Shown here piece after piece: positions 33,685 to 46,500 of a stretch of 64,000 nucleotides of DNA. How positions within the stretch are numbered: position 1 is the stretch's first letter; the number at the start of each line of letters is the position of its first letter. The notes under the pieces are model-generated. The model had not been told where the DNA came from. It searched no databases and worked only from the letters and a program-made list of their open reading frames with translations. The DNA is from Endomychus coccineus (Eukaryota; Arthropoda; Insecta; Coleoptera; Endomychidae), in contig OY294068.1 of NCBI GenBank assembly GCA_958510875.1, forward strand, positions 165,390,388-165,454,387, in the 5' to 3' direction. A program made the position numbers and the translations under genes.

Positions 33685-36600
33685 TTAACCAAAAATAGCA
33701 CTTTTGATCTTATTAAGAAAACCGGATTTTGAAGAATCTTCATTTTGTTTCGCTTGGGTTTTATCTTCGGATCCTGAATAAGGCATATCATCCACTTTGC
33801 CTGCCAATAAAAAAATTAATTTTACACAATATGTAAAAGGAATGAATGAACAGACATTAGAAAAAACATCGAGCCCAAGCGAAACAAAAAGCCTAACTTT
33901 TAATAAGTGATATAATTGGGTTAAGCATAAACTAAAACGGATCCTTTTTTTTTACAGTCGCAGAAAAACACCAATAAGGTTAAGATGAATGAAAATTTAA
34001 ATATCCCGTTCTGTGGATCAATGATTTACTTCTTCGGTAACTATTTTTAATAAGCGTGATTTTTTGATATTGGAACAACATGCTAAATCTGGTGCACCAG
34101 AATAAAGACAATGCAAAAATTATTTAACAAATCAAAGTGTTTGTAGAGCATAGGGAAGGCAGCAAAACTATCCCCTATGTTAAAATGATTACCTATCAAA
34201 ATTTCTAGTTCCTATTGTTGGTTCAAATGGATGATGATTGATTTTGTGGTATTTTAATTCAATAAATTCACAAAGTAGATAGTAGGTAGAAGACCTTGAA
34301 AAAAAAAAAGAAAATCCGTTTTAAAGCAAGAAAAACGACTCAACATCGAATCAAAAAAATCTTACTAATTTGTTCTTCCAATTTTTAATTTATTGATTTC
34401 AAAAATGTAATAATGAATTAGAAAGTCAATCCAAAGCGTGGTCAAAATTATGTAATGTGTTTTATTTAGATCAATATGGGTAAAGTTTTTGGTACTCACC
34501 ATCTTTATTATGGGCCACACCTAAAATTTGGCCAGGTGTATCACTCTCTAGCTCTGCATATGCCTGCATCAAAGCCTTCTGCTTGTCATTCAAAGTTTTT
34601 GGTACCCCTATTTTGAATACAACATAATGATCTCCATGCCCATACCCATTCACCTTCTTCAAACCTTTCCCACTTAATCTTATTCGAGTATGTGAGGAGG
34701 TTCCTGGCATAATCTGCAAGAATTAAATTTCTAAGATAAGTACTGACTGCTGACAAAATCTTTTTGAAAAATTTCAGCAACAAGGCAAATCAAATGAAGG
34801 GAAACTTTATGTTTCAATAAACTAAGTCGCGCATTTATACAGCGTGGTCCAGTGTATATCATCAGGATTTCACCAGCCAATAGTTTATCAAGAAATAAAG
34901 GTTGTTTATATAATAAAATATGGTCGAATTTTGTTTCTTTTTTGATGTACAGGGTTTTAAAGAATACAAATTATTTTAAATAATTTGTTATAAATTAATA
35001 ATGAAAAAAGGTAGCCTCCTGAAATTTTGCATAGTTCTTTTTATTCGTAATTCTTCATTTAATAGTGGTTGTAATTATTTTATTTACTCAACAGAGGCGT
35101 GCGAACGGGTTTCCTCATAAATACATTATTCAATAAAACGTACGCCACTGTTTTTTTTAGAACACCAACTGCAGAGAGGATTTGCCATCCAATTTAGAAC
35201 TTTTTTGTATCCTACAATTTTTTGATATGTCAACTCAAAGCAAACAAAAAAACTTTAAAAAGGATCATGTGACCAATTACTGAATTTGTGAATAAAAAAC
35301 TTATCCACTGAGTTCAAAATATAAGTTTATTTTACTTAAAGGGAAAACAATATTGAGCATACTTCAAATATCAACTAGACAAGATTCACAATTAAATTAA
35401 GTAATATAAGAACTATGTTTATTTATTATGTTGATAACTGGAATTAATAATAAAAAATAAAAAGCCTGAAACACGTGTGAATTAAACATTAGCGCGCTTT
35501 TAAAAAAACCAGAATTTATGTAATACGAAAAATTTTTATTAGTGATAATGCTTAAGCTTTCTTTGTTTTGAGTTGAGTTATCAAAAAAGTGTAGGATACT
35601 AAAAAGGTTCTAAATTGAATGGCAAATCCTCTCTGCAGTTGGTATTCTAAAAAAAAAACAGTGGCGTACGTTTTATTGAATAATGCATTTTTGAGGAAAC
35701 CCGTTCGCACGCCTCTGTGTTGTAAATAAAATAATTCCAACCACTATTTAATGAAGAATATGAAGAAAAAGATCTATGCAGAATTTCAGGAACCTTTTTT
35801 CATTATTAATTTATAACAAATTACTTAAAACAATTTATTTTCTTTAACACACCCTGTACATCAATAAGGAAACTAAATTCGACCATATTTTATCAAACAA
35901 AGTACCTTTATTTTTCGATAAACTATTGGCTGGTGAAATCCTGATGATAAAAACTGGACCACGCTGTATATTAGTTATATATAGTTTGATCTGGGGAAAA
36001 TATTATGTATCAAGAATGTTGCACCCCAAAAATATGTGAAGATGATTGATCAAAAACGACGCCAAAACGACCCCACATTCCATTGTAAGTTACATTATTG
36101 TTATTCTCTAGACAGTGTGACCCAATTGTTTACAATGTGTGGACTTTCTCCTATCTCCCATTCCCTGATGCCCACTCTGAGATGACAGCTAGTTGTCTCC
36201 AGTGGTTGTCCCACATAAACAGGCAGGCTTGAGACTTGAAATGAAACTGATTATTCTAAATTCTGTAGCGGTATTTATTGTGTGAACATTTCACGGTACC
36301 TTGTCACAGCATTTATTCCGCTGGTTGATGCTGCTCTGGAGCTTGACCACTCTGTTTGAGTGATGATCATATACGGAGTAGAATTTTCAAGGTTCAGGAT
36401 ATTACCTTCCTAACATTTGTTTTTTTACCATAATGTATGTCGTTATGTGTAACTTCAACAGAATGATCCGTGTAGCAAAGCTGCCTTATTAATTATCAAT
36501 TAGAATTAATTCAGATATCAAACATGTTGCTAAAATTCAAGTTGGATTTTAAGAACACCCATTAACGTAAATAGAAATAGGATATTCTTTGTTGCCTTTT

Positions 36601-39600
36601 ATTACGGACCAGTCAAGTTATGAGTTCATTTCTTAGTATGACCGTCCCACCATAAACTAATACAGTTTGTTCTTTTGAAAACTATGCCATCTTTGTCAAA
36701 ATAGAAGTTACTAGCTTTATTACTTTTGATTTTTATTATAATAGGTTTGATACTGACTTTCTTTAATCAATGATCTTGACCATATGGGTTCTAAATTTAG
36801 ATCTGAAATGTTTCCAATTGTCCTTATAGTTTCAATTCGGGATAATGCATCTACATTTTGAATTGTCTTTCCTTGTTTATATTCAATTTTAAATGAGTAT
36901 TCAGATAACGCTAGTGACCATGTCATGAGTCTATTGTTTGATTCTTTTACTTCCATTAGCCATTTTGATGGTTGGTGGTCTACATAAACTAGAAAATCTA
37001 TGCCTGTTAAATAACATCTGAATTGTTTAACTCCCCCCGCTCGGTTGTTGAATAATTTTTTTCTGGAATTGATAGTTGTCTTCTTGTATATGCAATAGGG
37101 TGCAACTGGTTTTCATATTCTTGACTTAAGATTGCGCCAACCGCAAAGGAAGAAGCGTCTGTAGTAATCAAAAGATTCTTGACAACTGTCTGTCCAAACA
37201 AATTTTACATTTTTCCTAGTTAATGCTGTTAATGAAACTGAATAATTTGCAAAATTTTTATAAATCTTTTGTAATAACCTACTAGTTCAAAAAAAGCTCG
37301 AATGTCTTTTACTCTTTTAGGAACTGGATATTCTTTAATGATTTTAATTTTGTATGGATCGGGTTTGATTCCGTTTTTTGAAACTAAGTGACCTAAGTAT
37401 TTCACTTTGGATAGCAAGAATTTACATTTTTCAAAATTTAATGTTAAATTTGCACTTCTTAATTTTTTTAATACTTCTTCAGGGTTTATTTAAATGTTCT
37501 TGTACATCCTCTTTCAAAAAAACAATTTTATCGTCAAGATAAACTAAACAATGATGACCAGTTAATCCTGCAAGAACAGTATACATTAGTGTCTGCCAGG
37601 TTGATGGTGAATCAACTAATCCAAAAGGCATTCTGTTACCTTCTTAATGTCCCCAAGGAACAGAGAAAACTGTTTTTCTCTATCTTCTGGGTCCACTTCT
37701 ACCTGCCAGTATCCTTTTTTTTTCAAGTCTAATACACTAAATAATTCTGCTCCTCCTAATGAATCTATAGTATCATTAATATGAGGAATTGTAATTGATA
37801 ATTAATAAGGCAGCTTTGCAACATCGATCAATAAGGTTACAAACATTCTCATTCCACTGATGAGCTCTATGAGAAGGGAGAAGCTATTAGTTTGTAATGT
37901 TACTGATCGATCTAGACTAGAGAAGCCTGATCATCACTTATGCTATCTCGAAATATAAATTATTTACCTGTAAGGTATGATCTTCATATATACCCTGTAT
38001 CCTGACTGTCCCTCCTAATACAGATTGGGCAATGGATATGTTTGCCTCAGTATGTACATCGGAACCATCTCTTTTGAAATAATCTGATTTTTCAACTCTA
38101 CATGTGACAAATAGTTCTTTCTGTCCAACTGACATTCGTATAGTTTGTCCATCTTCAATACCTATAAAACAAATTATGACTTCCTCAATGTAGAGAATAG
38201 TACAAACTTATTCTGACCTGCAGGTACAGGTACAGTAACTTTTTTTCGCTGCACTGTGGATCCTTTTCCTTCACATTCTGTACATTTGTATTTGATATAC
38301 ATTCTTGAGCCTTGACAATAACGGCAAGTTGAACGCATAATAAAAGGGCCCCTAGTAACACTTTCCATTCCTGTGCCATTACAATAACTACATTTGGTTG
38401 CTTTTGTGCCAGGCTCGGATCTAGATCCATTACACTTTGGACAATTATCCACAACATTAACATTAATATCCTTATTAGTACCTCTAGCAGCTTGTGAAAA
38501 CGATAACTTAATTATGACCTGAAAATAAAGATATGAAATGAGATTGCTAGTATGCAGCAAACAGTTGTTCAAACATGTATCAGGAATAAGTGTACAGCAT
38601 ATAACATACTTTTCACAAAATAAATGTTAAATTATTTTGTAGTTCATAATTGCACACCTTGTGAATTAGACTACATTCTATGTAGGGCATTATAATTATA
38701 AACTCTTTTATTATATATAAATTCTCGGGAAATAGGTCACATTAACACTTATGCTTTATATTTTCTCGTCTTTACGTACGTTTCGGTCTCACGACCATCA
38801 TCAGAAGACCTATTATGTCTAAAACTGGATTACTTAAAACTAATTGTATTAACACAAAACGTCCTTATCGCACCAATTCAATTAAAATGCCCACGTCGCC
38901 GAAACGAACAGAAACACGAATAATCGAAATTGTAACATAGCAATGTTATAAGTATAATATATCAAGAATGCACTATTAAGCAGTACTCTTAAAACATGCG
39001 AACTCATGTCAACAAAATCTATGAACGACTAAAAACGAGAACATTTGGTTCAAGTATCCACTTTCAAACCAGATGTTAAGATTTACGAGCTAATAGAAAA
39101 AGGTTTGTCAGTTATTGGAAATATACTTTTGACATTCTACCTAAAATATACTTTTAACTTTATAAAGACGCATGTGGGAATTTGCAAGAGTTTTAATTAA
39201 TTAAGTTAGTATAAATCTGACTTAGTGTCTGAATATCTGTCCTATAATTTACAGATTTGCAGTCACGTTTTATGTGAATCATCTCCAGATATTTTATAAT
39301 AATTGGTTTCCTTAGTTAAAATATTAACATTTTTGTAATCGAATTGATAGTTATAATAAAAGCAGTGTTTAGCAAGGGCGGTGGAATTTTCTAAGTTTTT
39401 GTTTCTTGTGCTATACTTATGGCCATACATTCTTTTTTGTAAATATTGTTTAGAGATTCCAGTATAAGTCCCATCGCAATCTAAACAATTTAATTTGTAT
39501 ACTGTGTGGGTTTGTTTATCTTTAGGTATTAAAGGTTTTATATTTGAAAAATATTTTCCAGTTAGTAGGCTTATGCGCGACATTTATATCATACTTTTTC

Positions 39601-41696
39601 AAACATTTCTTAATTTTCTCTGAGGTTTCCGGAATATATGGTAATGTTATAAAATTGTCTGTATTACCTTTTATGTTATTTATATATGACGATCCATTAT
39701 AGATTTTGTTTATTCTTTCTTTATGATAGGATTGAAAAATGTTTTTGGGTAGCCATTTATTTCCAGTGTATTATGAACAATTTTTAAATTTTTGGGACGG
39801 TCCTCTGCGAGAGACAATTTAACCGCTCGATCTGTAAGGCTGTTTATGAGACTTTTTTTGTAACATGTTGGTGCAACGGAATTGAAGTGAAAATAACATT
39901 GAGATCAAACTTCTTTAGTAAACCACAAAGTTCTTATTTTTCCATCTACATCATGCCTAATGTTCATATCTAGGAAATTTATGTTTTTCGTCACTTCTAT
40001 TTCACAAGTAAATTGGAGTTTGCAGTGGAAATTGTTAAATTTATTAATCACGTACTGAATTTTAATCATTGGGAACACACAAGGCAATCATCTACATACC
40101 GTTTGAAGAATATGGGTTGAAAATCTAATGAATTTATAACGGATTCCTCTAGGCATTCCATAACAAAGTTAGCAATAGTAGCTGAAATAGGAGATCCCAT
40201 ATTTGTCCTAAATATTACTCGCCGTATTGAAAATAAGTGCATTCTAAACAAAACTGTACTGCATTTATAAATTCCGATTGATCTAGAGGTCTCAAAGTTT
40301 TTTGATGCTATTCAACTGGTATATTTGTCAATAAAGAAACAACATCCAAGGAAATTAGTTGATGATTTACAGGTACGGATTGATTTTTTATAAATTCATT
40401 AAAATACCATGAGTGTTTTACATAAAATTAATTTTTTCATATCATATTATTGATAGATTTTGATAAACTGTAGGTAGGCGCACCAATATTACTTACAATG
40501 GGTCTTAGAGGTATATCACTTTCATGCAGTTTCGGAAGCCCATAGATATAAGGTCCATGCCCATTATGGCAAATTATAAATTCTACATAAAACTAAATGA
40601 AAGTCTCCTTCCAGTATTGAAATCATTATATGTAACATAATGCAGCCAACACAACATCAAATAAATGTATCCTAGCACATCAATATTTAGAGATCTAAAT
40701 ACATATTTTTAGCTGTTACAAAAATCTTTTTAGATTCCAAATTTTGATGTAAGTAGATGCCATTTTCACAATTAATTTGGTAAAATCAAACAGATGGAAT
40801 AGTTCTTTCTTTTCAGCTATTTTTGATTGTGATAGAACCTAAAGAGTGCAAAGGATCTCTAAGAAATTTATGTTACAGAAAATGAATAATATAAGTTCAT
40901 AACAGTATACAAACTAACCTCTTGAGCTTCACCGAAGCCATATGAAGAGCCAGCAAAGTCTTCAAAAGATGATGCATTTTGGCCAAACCCAGCTGATCCA
41001 AAAATTTTTCGGAATAACTCTTCTGGATCTATAGATGACTGATAAGACCAATTCTGACTGAAATCTTGTGGTCCTGAAGCACCTCTTCCAGGTCCACCCA
41101 TACCCCCCATCTGTTCAGCAGTGGCTCCCCAAGTGTCAAATTGTTTTCGTTTTGTGTCATCACCTAATATCTGAAAAGAAAAGTATTTGTTCAAGTGACA
41201 AGTTCCTAAAGATTACCACTATGATTCTTACTTCATAAGCCTCAGATACTTCTTGGAACTTCTTTGACGATTCGGGGTCACCTTTATTAACATCCGGGTG
41301 ATACTGTTTAGCTAATTTGTAATATGCCTTTTTAATTTCAGAACCATTAGCATTGCGACTTACTCCTAAGATTTTATAGTAATCTTTACCAGCAAATGAT
41401 ACTGAACTAGTGTGAAAGCTCCTATGTTTAGCGATTAAAAAACCTGAAACAGACAAAAACAGTATTTGACTAAACACGTATTGGTTCAGCTCTATTATTT
41501 CAATGATCATGAAACTTTCTAGAATATACTTACGACTTTGAGAATTATTTTCAGCTTTCAAACGCACAGAAAAAGACTGACTACAACGTATGCATTGGTG
41601 CAACAATCTTGTTGAAATTTGTTTAATGTGGGGTGTAATTACATTGTTTAACTGTTTTGAACTTAATATGCCTATAATATTTTTTGTTGAAGCCAT
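33685..41696 (-). CDS. l(2)tid: Mitochondrial DnaJ homologue (Tid / DNAJA3)
   Basis: Seven minus-strand exons join in phase: 41696-41534, 41443-41232, 41170-40919, 38518-38218, 38161-37968, 34713-34500 and 33800-33685, giving 483 residues (human DNAJA3 is about 480). The N-terminus is basic and lacks acids (residues 1-45), as for a mitochondrial presequence. The J domain starts near [10 protein letters not shown] (74), with HPD at 103-105. A Gly/Phe-rich region follows in exon 3. The zinc domain (235 to about 299) has four CxxC repeats, CPKC, CSYC, CRYC, CTEC, and the Tid-typical MRSTCR. Then comes the substrate-binding domain ([32 protein letters not shown]). The last exon ends [13 protein letters not shown], like the FLSKLKKMF tail of the long human form. 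Expected role: Hsp40 co-chaperone stimulating mitochondrial Hsp70. Introns of 2.4, 3.3 and 0.7 kb carry Penelope, gypsy and foldback DNA. The gene is divergent from UFM1. A longer alternative 3' end may use 29473-29202. Confidence 0.95.
34840..35966. mobile_element. Foldback/MITE with ~410-bp arms
   Basis: Ends cagcgtggtccagtgtatat and its inverted counterpart (actggaccacgctg), flanked by TA on each side. The arms run in register for about 410 bp (for example gttcgcacgcctctg at 35702 with cagaggcgtgcgaac at 35092, and ctctgcagttggt with accaactgcagag), around a ~300-bp spacer. No coding frame. It is in DnaJ intron 6. Confidence 0.8.
36330..36420 (+). mobile_element. Penelope-like fragment
   Basis: ttcaggatattaccttcc followed by taacatttg copies the 3340-3365 segment of the Penelope-like endonuclease relic. 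Only a few dozen bases are shared, so this is a low-confidence fragment. Confidence 0.35.
36680..37805 (-). pseudogene. Ty3/gypsy retrotransposon pol fragment
   Basis: In several broken minus-strand frames: YLDD (reverse transcriptase box, about 37540), [17 protein letters not shown] and [14 protein letters not shown] (37417-37229), [18 protein letters not shown] then [10 protein letters not shown] (RNase H start, about 37190-37060) and [20 protein letters not shown] then NVDALSR (36930-36830). This is the RT-RNase H order of Ty3/gypsy LTR retrotransposons. Integrase, gag and LTRs are not recognised. Inverted 27-bp sequences flank the fragment (36475-36501 and 37793-37819). Dead copy in DnaJ intron 5. 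Confidence 0.8.
38705..40640 (-). pseudogene. Penelope-like retroelement with terminal hammerhead ribozyme
   Basis: On the minus strand, [20 protein letters not shown] and [14 protein letters not shown] (40205-40066) carry the reverse-transcriptase catalytic [22 protein letters not shown] follows. The nuclease region gives [20 protein letters not shown] then LQKRMYGHK (39520-39400): a GIY-YIG-related domain with Cys residues. Frames are broken, so the copy is inactive. The 3' terminal repeat (38830-38705) contains a well-formed hammerhead, listed separately. It sits in DnaJ intron 3, in the same orientation as the gene. Confidence 0.85.
38765..38812 (-). ncRNA. Hammerhead ribozyme (type I, minimal stem III) in Penelope terminal repeat
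   Basis: Minus strand, 5' to 3': GTCTT (38809-38805), CTGATGA (38804-38798), hairpin GGTC-gtga-GACC within 38797-38785, GAAA (38784-38781), then CGTACGTA (38780-38773), then AAGAC (38772-38768). GTCTT pairs fully with AAGAC (stem I), GGTC with GACC (stem II), and the short self-complementary ACGTACGT acts as stem III. Cleavage is predicted after GTA at 38773. All conserved core positions are present. Hammerheads with tiny stem III that work as dimers are known from Penelope-like elements and from newt satellite. Confidence 0.75.
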
Positions 41697-43524
41697 TTCA
41701 TAATTTTAACAATACCGGACCGACCCAAACCCACGTGTGTCAACTGTCAATGTCAATATATTTCATTGAAAGCGATACCAAGATACCATAGATAATACAA
41801 CAACAAAACGATACTTACGAATATGAATGTGCTTTGTGCTTATGATTAACCATTTTTATTGGGATGGATTCCAGAGCACGGGCTTCCGATTCTCCTTGCC
41901 TCTATGAAAGTATTATTAGGTATTATTAGAGATGTGATATGTGGCGAAAGTGTAAACTCCGTCAAGTGGCATCAGACATCAGATTCTTAAATGTATATCT
42001 TAAAATTATGCATGTTCGAATTCAGGATTTGAAACTTGAGAAATAAAATGATTTAAATCTGATAACAAGTTCTGAATCCGTTGTTCCTTCAGATTGATTT
42101 ACAAAAACATGGTAACGTCTTATGTAGATACAATTATCTGGGCTAAAGACGACGAATTTGCCTTTGTAGTTTTTGGATGACGTCGACGTGGTAGATAGCA
42201 AGATGCTTTAGATCTACAGTATTTAAAAAATAATGCAGGGGTCAACGTCGAAGATTAGAAAATATATTATTCTGTAGCCTGTCGTCATATGCGACTAGGT
42301 AAAGGAAAATACGAGCAAGGTTATTGTAATATAATATTCATAATTTGGCTTCATTCCCAGATTTATGAACATTGATTATGATTTAAATAACATAATGGAA
42401 AATTCAAATCGCCTCAGTTCTGGAGTGTAGTTTGTATGATGCATATATCTTTAGATATACCATATTGAGTCAGATCGATCTGTGTATAGGATTAATGTGA
42501 GAGTATCAGAGTGCCTGACTCATCGAATTGTCAATAATATAAGCACAATAGCTCCGTTATTGTAGCAAATTTTGTCTAATATCAAATAGCAACTGCTATT
42601 TTGACCTCTTATTTGAAACAGTTATTTTGGGATTTGAGATAGAATTAGCAGTAATAGTACTTGGTATTATGACTATGGTATTTCTATTTAGAAATAACAG
42701 TTTTGCCCATCTCTAGTAAAAATACTGGTCTGTGCGCTAAGCCCGTTTCGTTTCAGGTTGGGTATACACATAGAGATCATATATATGATCTCTATGGGTA
42801 TACATGTTATTCTCATCTGCGTCGATTCTTTATCGCACTTCGCACTTATTACCTTTCAATACCTCGGTCTATCTGATTGAAGCAATATGAATGGTATTAT
42901 GAGTTTATTGACTAATGAGTTGTTATCAAATCATATACTATACTCATAGATTAATTACTTATGATTATACTATGTTGGGATAATACCTATATACATATAA
43001 GTATATGATACTATCACGAAGATAAATTACATTAGTGAATAATCTTAAAACTACAACGCCCATTGTGGAGCATTGAACTCCCACCCATACAGTTAATATA
43101 TGCTCCTAGCGGCGAGTGAATTAACTGTTGTGGCCTGGTTGGTTGAAATCCCGGAAATGCATTTTGTTTCCCGATTACGAAACTCCAAGCGGCAAGTTCT
43201 GTTTTATTCAATTTTTATATATTTTTGGTAATACTAGTACTACTAATTATATATTGGTTTGAGGTTCATTCTATAGTTAGTAGTTCTGTGGTGTAACCAG
43301 GACAAGTGTTTCATTGTTGTTCTGTGGTCAGCCAGCTGAGTTTCTCTCTAGCCAGTGGCCAGGTTGTCAATAAAGTTTGTTACATTAACATTAGTTGGGT
43401 TATGCCTTGTTTTTGGAATTATAGAATTATCTTTTGCATTTAAAGAATTGAACTCTCAAACTTTGGAAATCAATTCTTCTATTGATTAGATAATATTATC
43501 AATACATATTTATTTTATTTCATT
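41697..43524. promoter_or_regulatory. Divergent intergenic region between DnaJ and UFM1
   Basis: 1.8 kb separates the two start codons, which point away from each other, so it should contain both promoters and the 5' untranslated regions. I found no certain core promoter motif. A perfect palindrome, atagagatcatatatatgat plus ctctat, lies at 42770-42795. No open frame of interest. Confidence 0.45.
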
Positions 43525-46500
43525 ATGGGGTAAGTACTCATTTCGCGGTGCCATATGTTTTAAAAGCCATAAGTATTGATGTTTTTCTAGATCTAAAGTA
43601 ACATTCAAGATTACATTGACATCAGATCCGAAGCTACCTTTCAAAGTGTAAGTAACCTAATTCATTCACTCAATTTGGTAGTTATTGTCACAAGTCACTC
43701 CGCCTTCAGTAATTACAATATTTGAATATATTCACTAATTATATTTTCTGTTAACAGCTGATTCCTATGCTGAGGAGCAAGGATGACAGTAGCTACCAAT
43801 GAAAAAATGCCATGACAGACAAAGTAGTCACAAATATAAAGCAAATCATTACTTCTTTTGAAATGTTTATAACACTATATGAGAATCAAGGTTGGATAAA
43901 AACATTAACTACAGAGAGTATCAAGAATGCGTTCAAATTGGCGAGTTTTATTGAAAGGGCAGTCATAAAATTGAAAAGTAAAGGTTGTTGTGTTGAATTA
44001 ATTCGCGCTCTGCATGAATCATTAACTGCTAAAAACTGGACTAAAGTGTATAGTGAACAATTTTATGAAAATGCATGCGATCAATTATTGACCAAGTTCT
44101 TCATGTACAAGAATTTGAATGTGAATCATATAGATATTGCTATAAGAATGTATACTTCATTGAATCCTAAGCAAAGATTGCAAAATTTTTTGAGCAATTT
44201 GTTTTTATTGACTTCATCTTACAAATCCATCTTAGATTTCACATTAACAAATGAAGAGTATTCAAACTTACAAGAATTGAACTTTCATTTGCTACTAACT
44301 AATTGGAGAAACGAATATACTATTGGTAAATTTTCTTTCATTAAAGAATCAGTTGCATCAATGTTAAATGTTGCAAAGGTAGAATCAACATTGCCCATAT
44401 TAATGGGAATTTTATCCCTTACCGATATCTCTGATGAATCAGACAAAATCCTCATTAAATTCTTATTAGAAACCATTTTAAGCAGAATGGTGGATCGTAG
44501 CATCTTAAGCAAATCTTTTTGGTTAGCAATATTTGCTATAGATAAATGCATCTTAGGTAAAGTGTGTTTGAATTTTAATGACTTTTTAGTTTCACTCGTC
44601 AATTTCATCATTTATATTGGCAGTATGATGGATAGTACTCAAGTAAGTGATGAAATCAAGTGGGTTGCTGATCCACATACATCACTTTGTCCAGAAATAT
44701 CTTATGATAATATTTTGGAAATGATCAAAAGTCTTTGTCAATTTAACATTTCGATTAAAAATTATATTTTGGATAAAATAAAAGTAGCAGCTGTTAATAC
44801 AAGTCCATTATTCTGGACACAAGTATTGGAGGATTTGTCACTTCATTAGAATATTTTGTCTTAATTGAATAAGTAAACTATCCGTAATCTAGAGAATCAC
44901 ATCAAATATTATAATTTATTTTGTTTACATGTTTGTAACTTATTTTTCTACTGTACAATGCTATATAAATCAATTATGTGCCAAACATGTCCTTTATTTC
45001 AAAAATTTGTTCTATTCGATAGAATAGAGCATTGACAGAAGGGATATAAAGAGCACAAAAGTATAGAGATACTCATTGCTAATACAAGTTGAAAGAAATA
45101 TAGAGGGAGAAAAGTGTGTGTGGATTTAGAGATTCATATGTCTGAGAAAAAAATGCATAAAACCAACAGCTGGTTTGGATTTTCCCTGGCCATCAGGGAA
45201 ATAAATGTCGGGATGGACGTGGAACGTAAACAGTTCAATTCGTTTTATTTGGGGTTAGTTTGACGACCATTATATTTTGATAATCATACACTTAATTTAA
45301 GATTTATTGAGAATTTGAATATACATCGTTATTGATAATGAGATGTAATTAAAACAAAATCGCTGGGAAATGATTTTATCCATTGGTCATTGCTAGGCTT
45401 TGTAATTTTTCTTGAGAATGTGTGAGTTATATCAGTAAGATTTACTACTAGGCCAGTACAAATAGTATTTGAACAACAAAAAAATTCGTTACAGCAATCT
45501 GACAGCGGGATATTGTAGAACAAGATATTGTAAAAGAGGGAAAAATAAATCGAACCGACAGCTGCTATCCGGGATGGAATGGGGTGTTTTTAGGGGTTGA
45601 AAACCGTTTTTCGTGATTTCTGGCTAAACCGTGCATTCTGTCAAAAAAAGTTACATATAAAAGTTGTAGGGAATAAAAAGATCTACTTTGTCCGCCGTTT
45701 TTACCCTGACCTCAAAATTATTCGACAAAAATGCGAAAAACCAATTTTTCGGTTTTTAATTTTTTTCTTTGAGAAATGTAACTTTATGAAGCTCTAACTT
45801 TGACAAAAGATACCTCTATTTATTGCAAAAAGGCAGTAATTTTTTTCGAAGGAAATATTTGGAGCTTGTTGTTAAATTTAATTTAACGAAAAAAAACAAC
45901 AAATTTTTAACTGCGATTCCTCTTAAAACTACGCATCCTACAGAGTTCTGTTTTGGCTCACTTACTCACTATTACGTCTACTTTCGGTAAGTGGTAAAAA
46001 AAGGCATACTGCAATGGAAAAAATGGCGGGAAAATTGAAAAAACCGAAAAATCAGTTCTTTCGTGGTAATTTGCATATTTATCGTTGAATAATTGTTATT
46101 AATTAATCATTTTAATTTTTTATGTTTATGGAAACTATAATATTATTTCTTTAATTATTGTACAGATCGAGTTTTGATATGATGTCATGCATGTCTAAGA
46201 CAGCAAATTATATCTGCTATATTCGAATATTCGTAATCGCAGGATGCGAATATGAGAAATTTAAAGAGCTGTTTTCGAAACTAAAGACAGCATGCGAACG
46301 CAACCAGAGGCCTTCCAACTTATGTTTAAATTGTTTTAATTTAGAAAATTGCTCAAATGCTGAACTTCCACAAATTTCCATACACGAAACTGACTCGAAA
46401 GAAATGGAAACAGATCAATGTACTATAACTGAAACAGTACTCAATGACACTTTCGAAAACACTGGAGAATCGTTCAGTTTTGTTGAATTGGACGGCGAAG

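Noticed and set aside
37848..37905. Possible hammerhead at ctgatgagctctatgag
   Set aside because: CTGATGA is followed by a possible short stem but there is no GAAA box at the right place (GAAG at best), and the surrounding pairing is not convincing. A related sequence at 31.33-31.41 kb has even less of the core.
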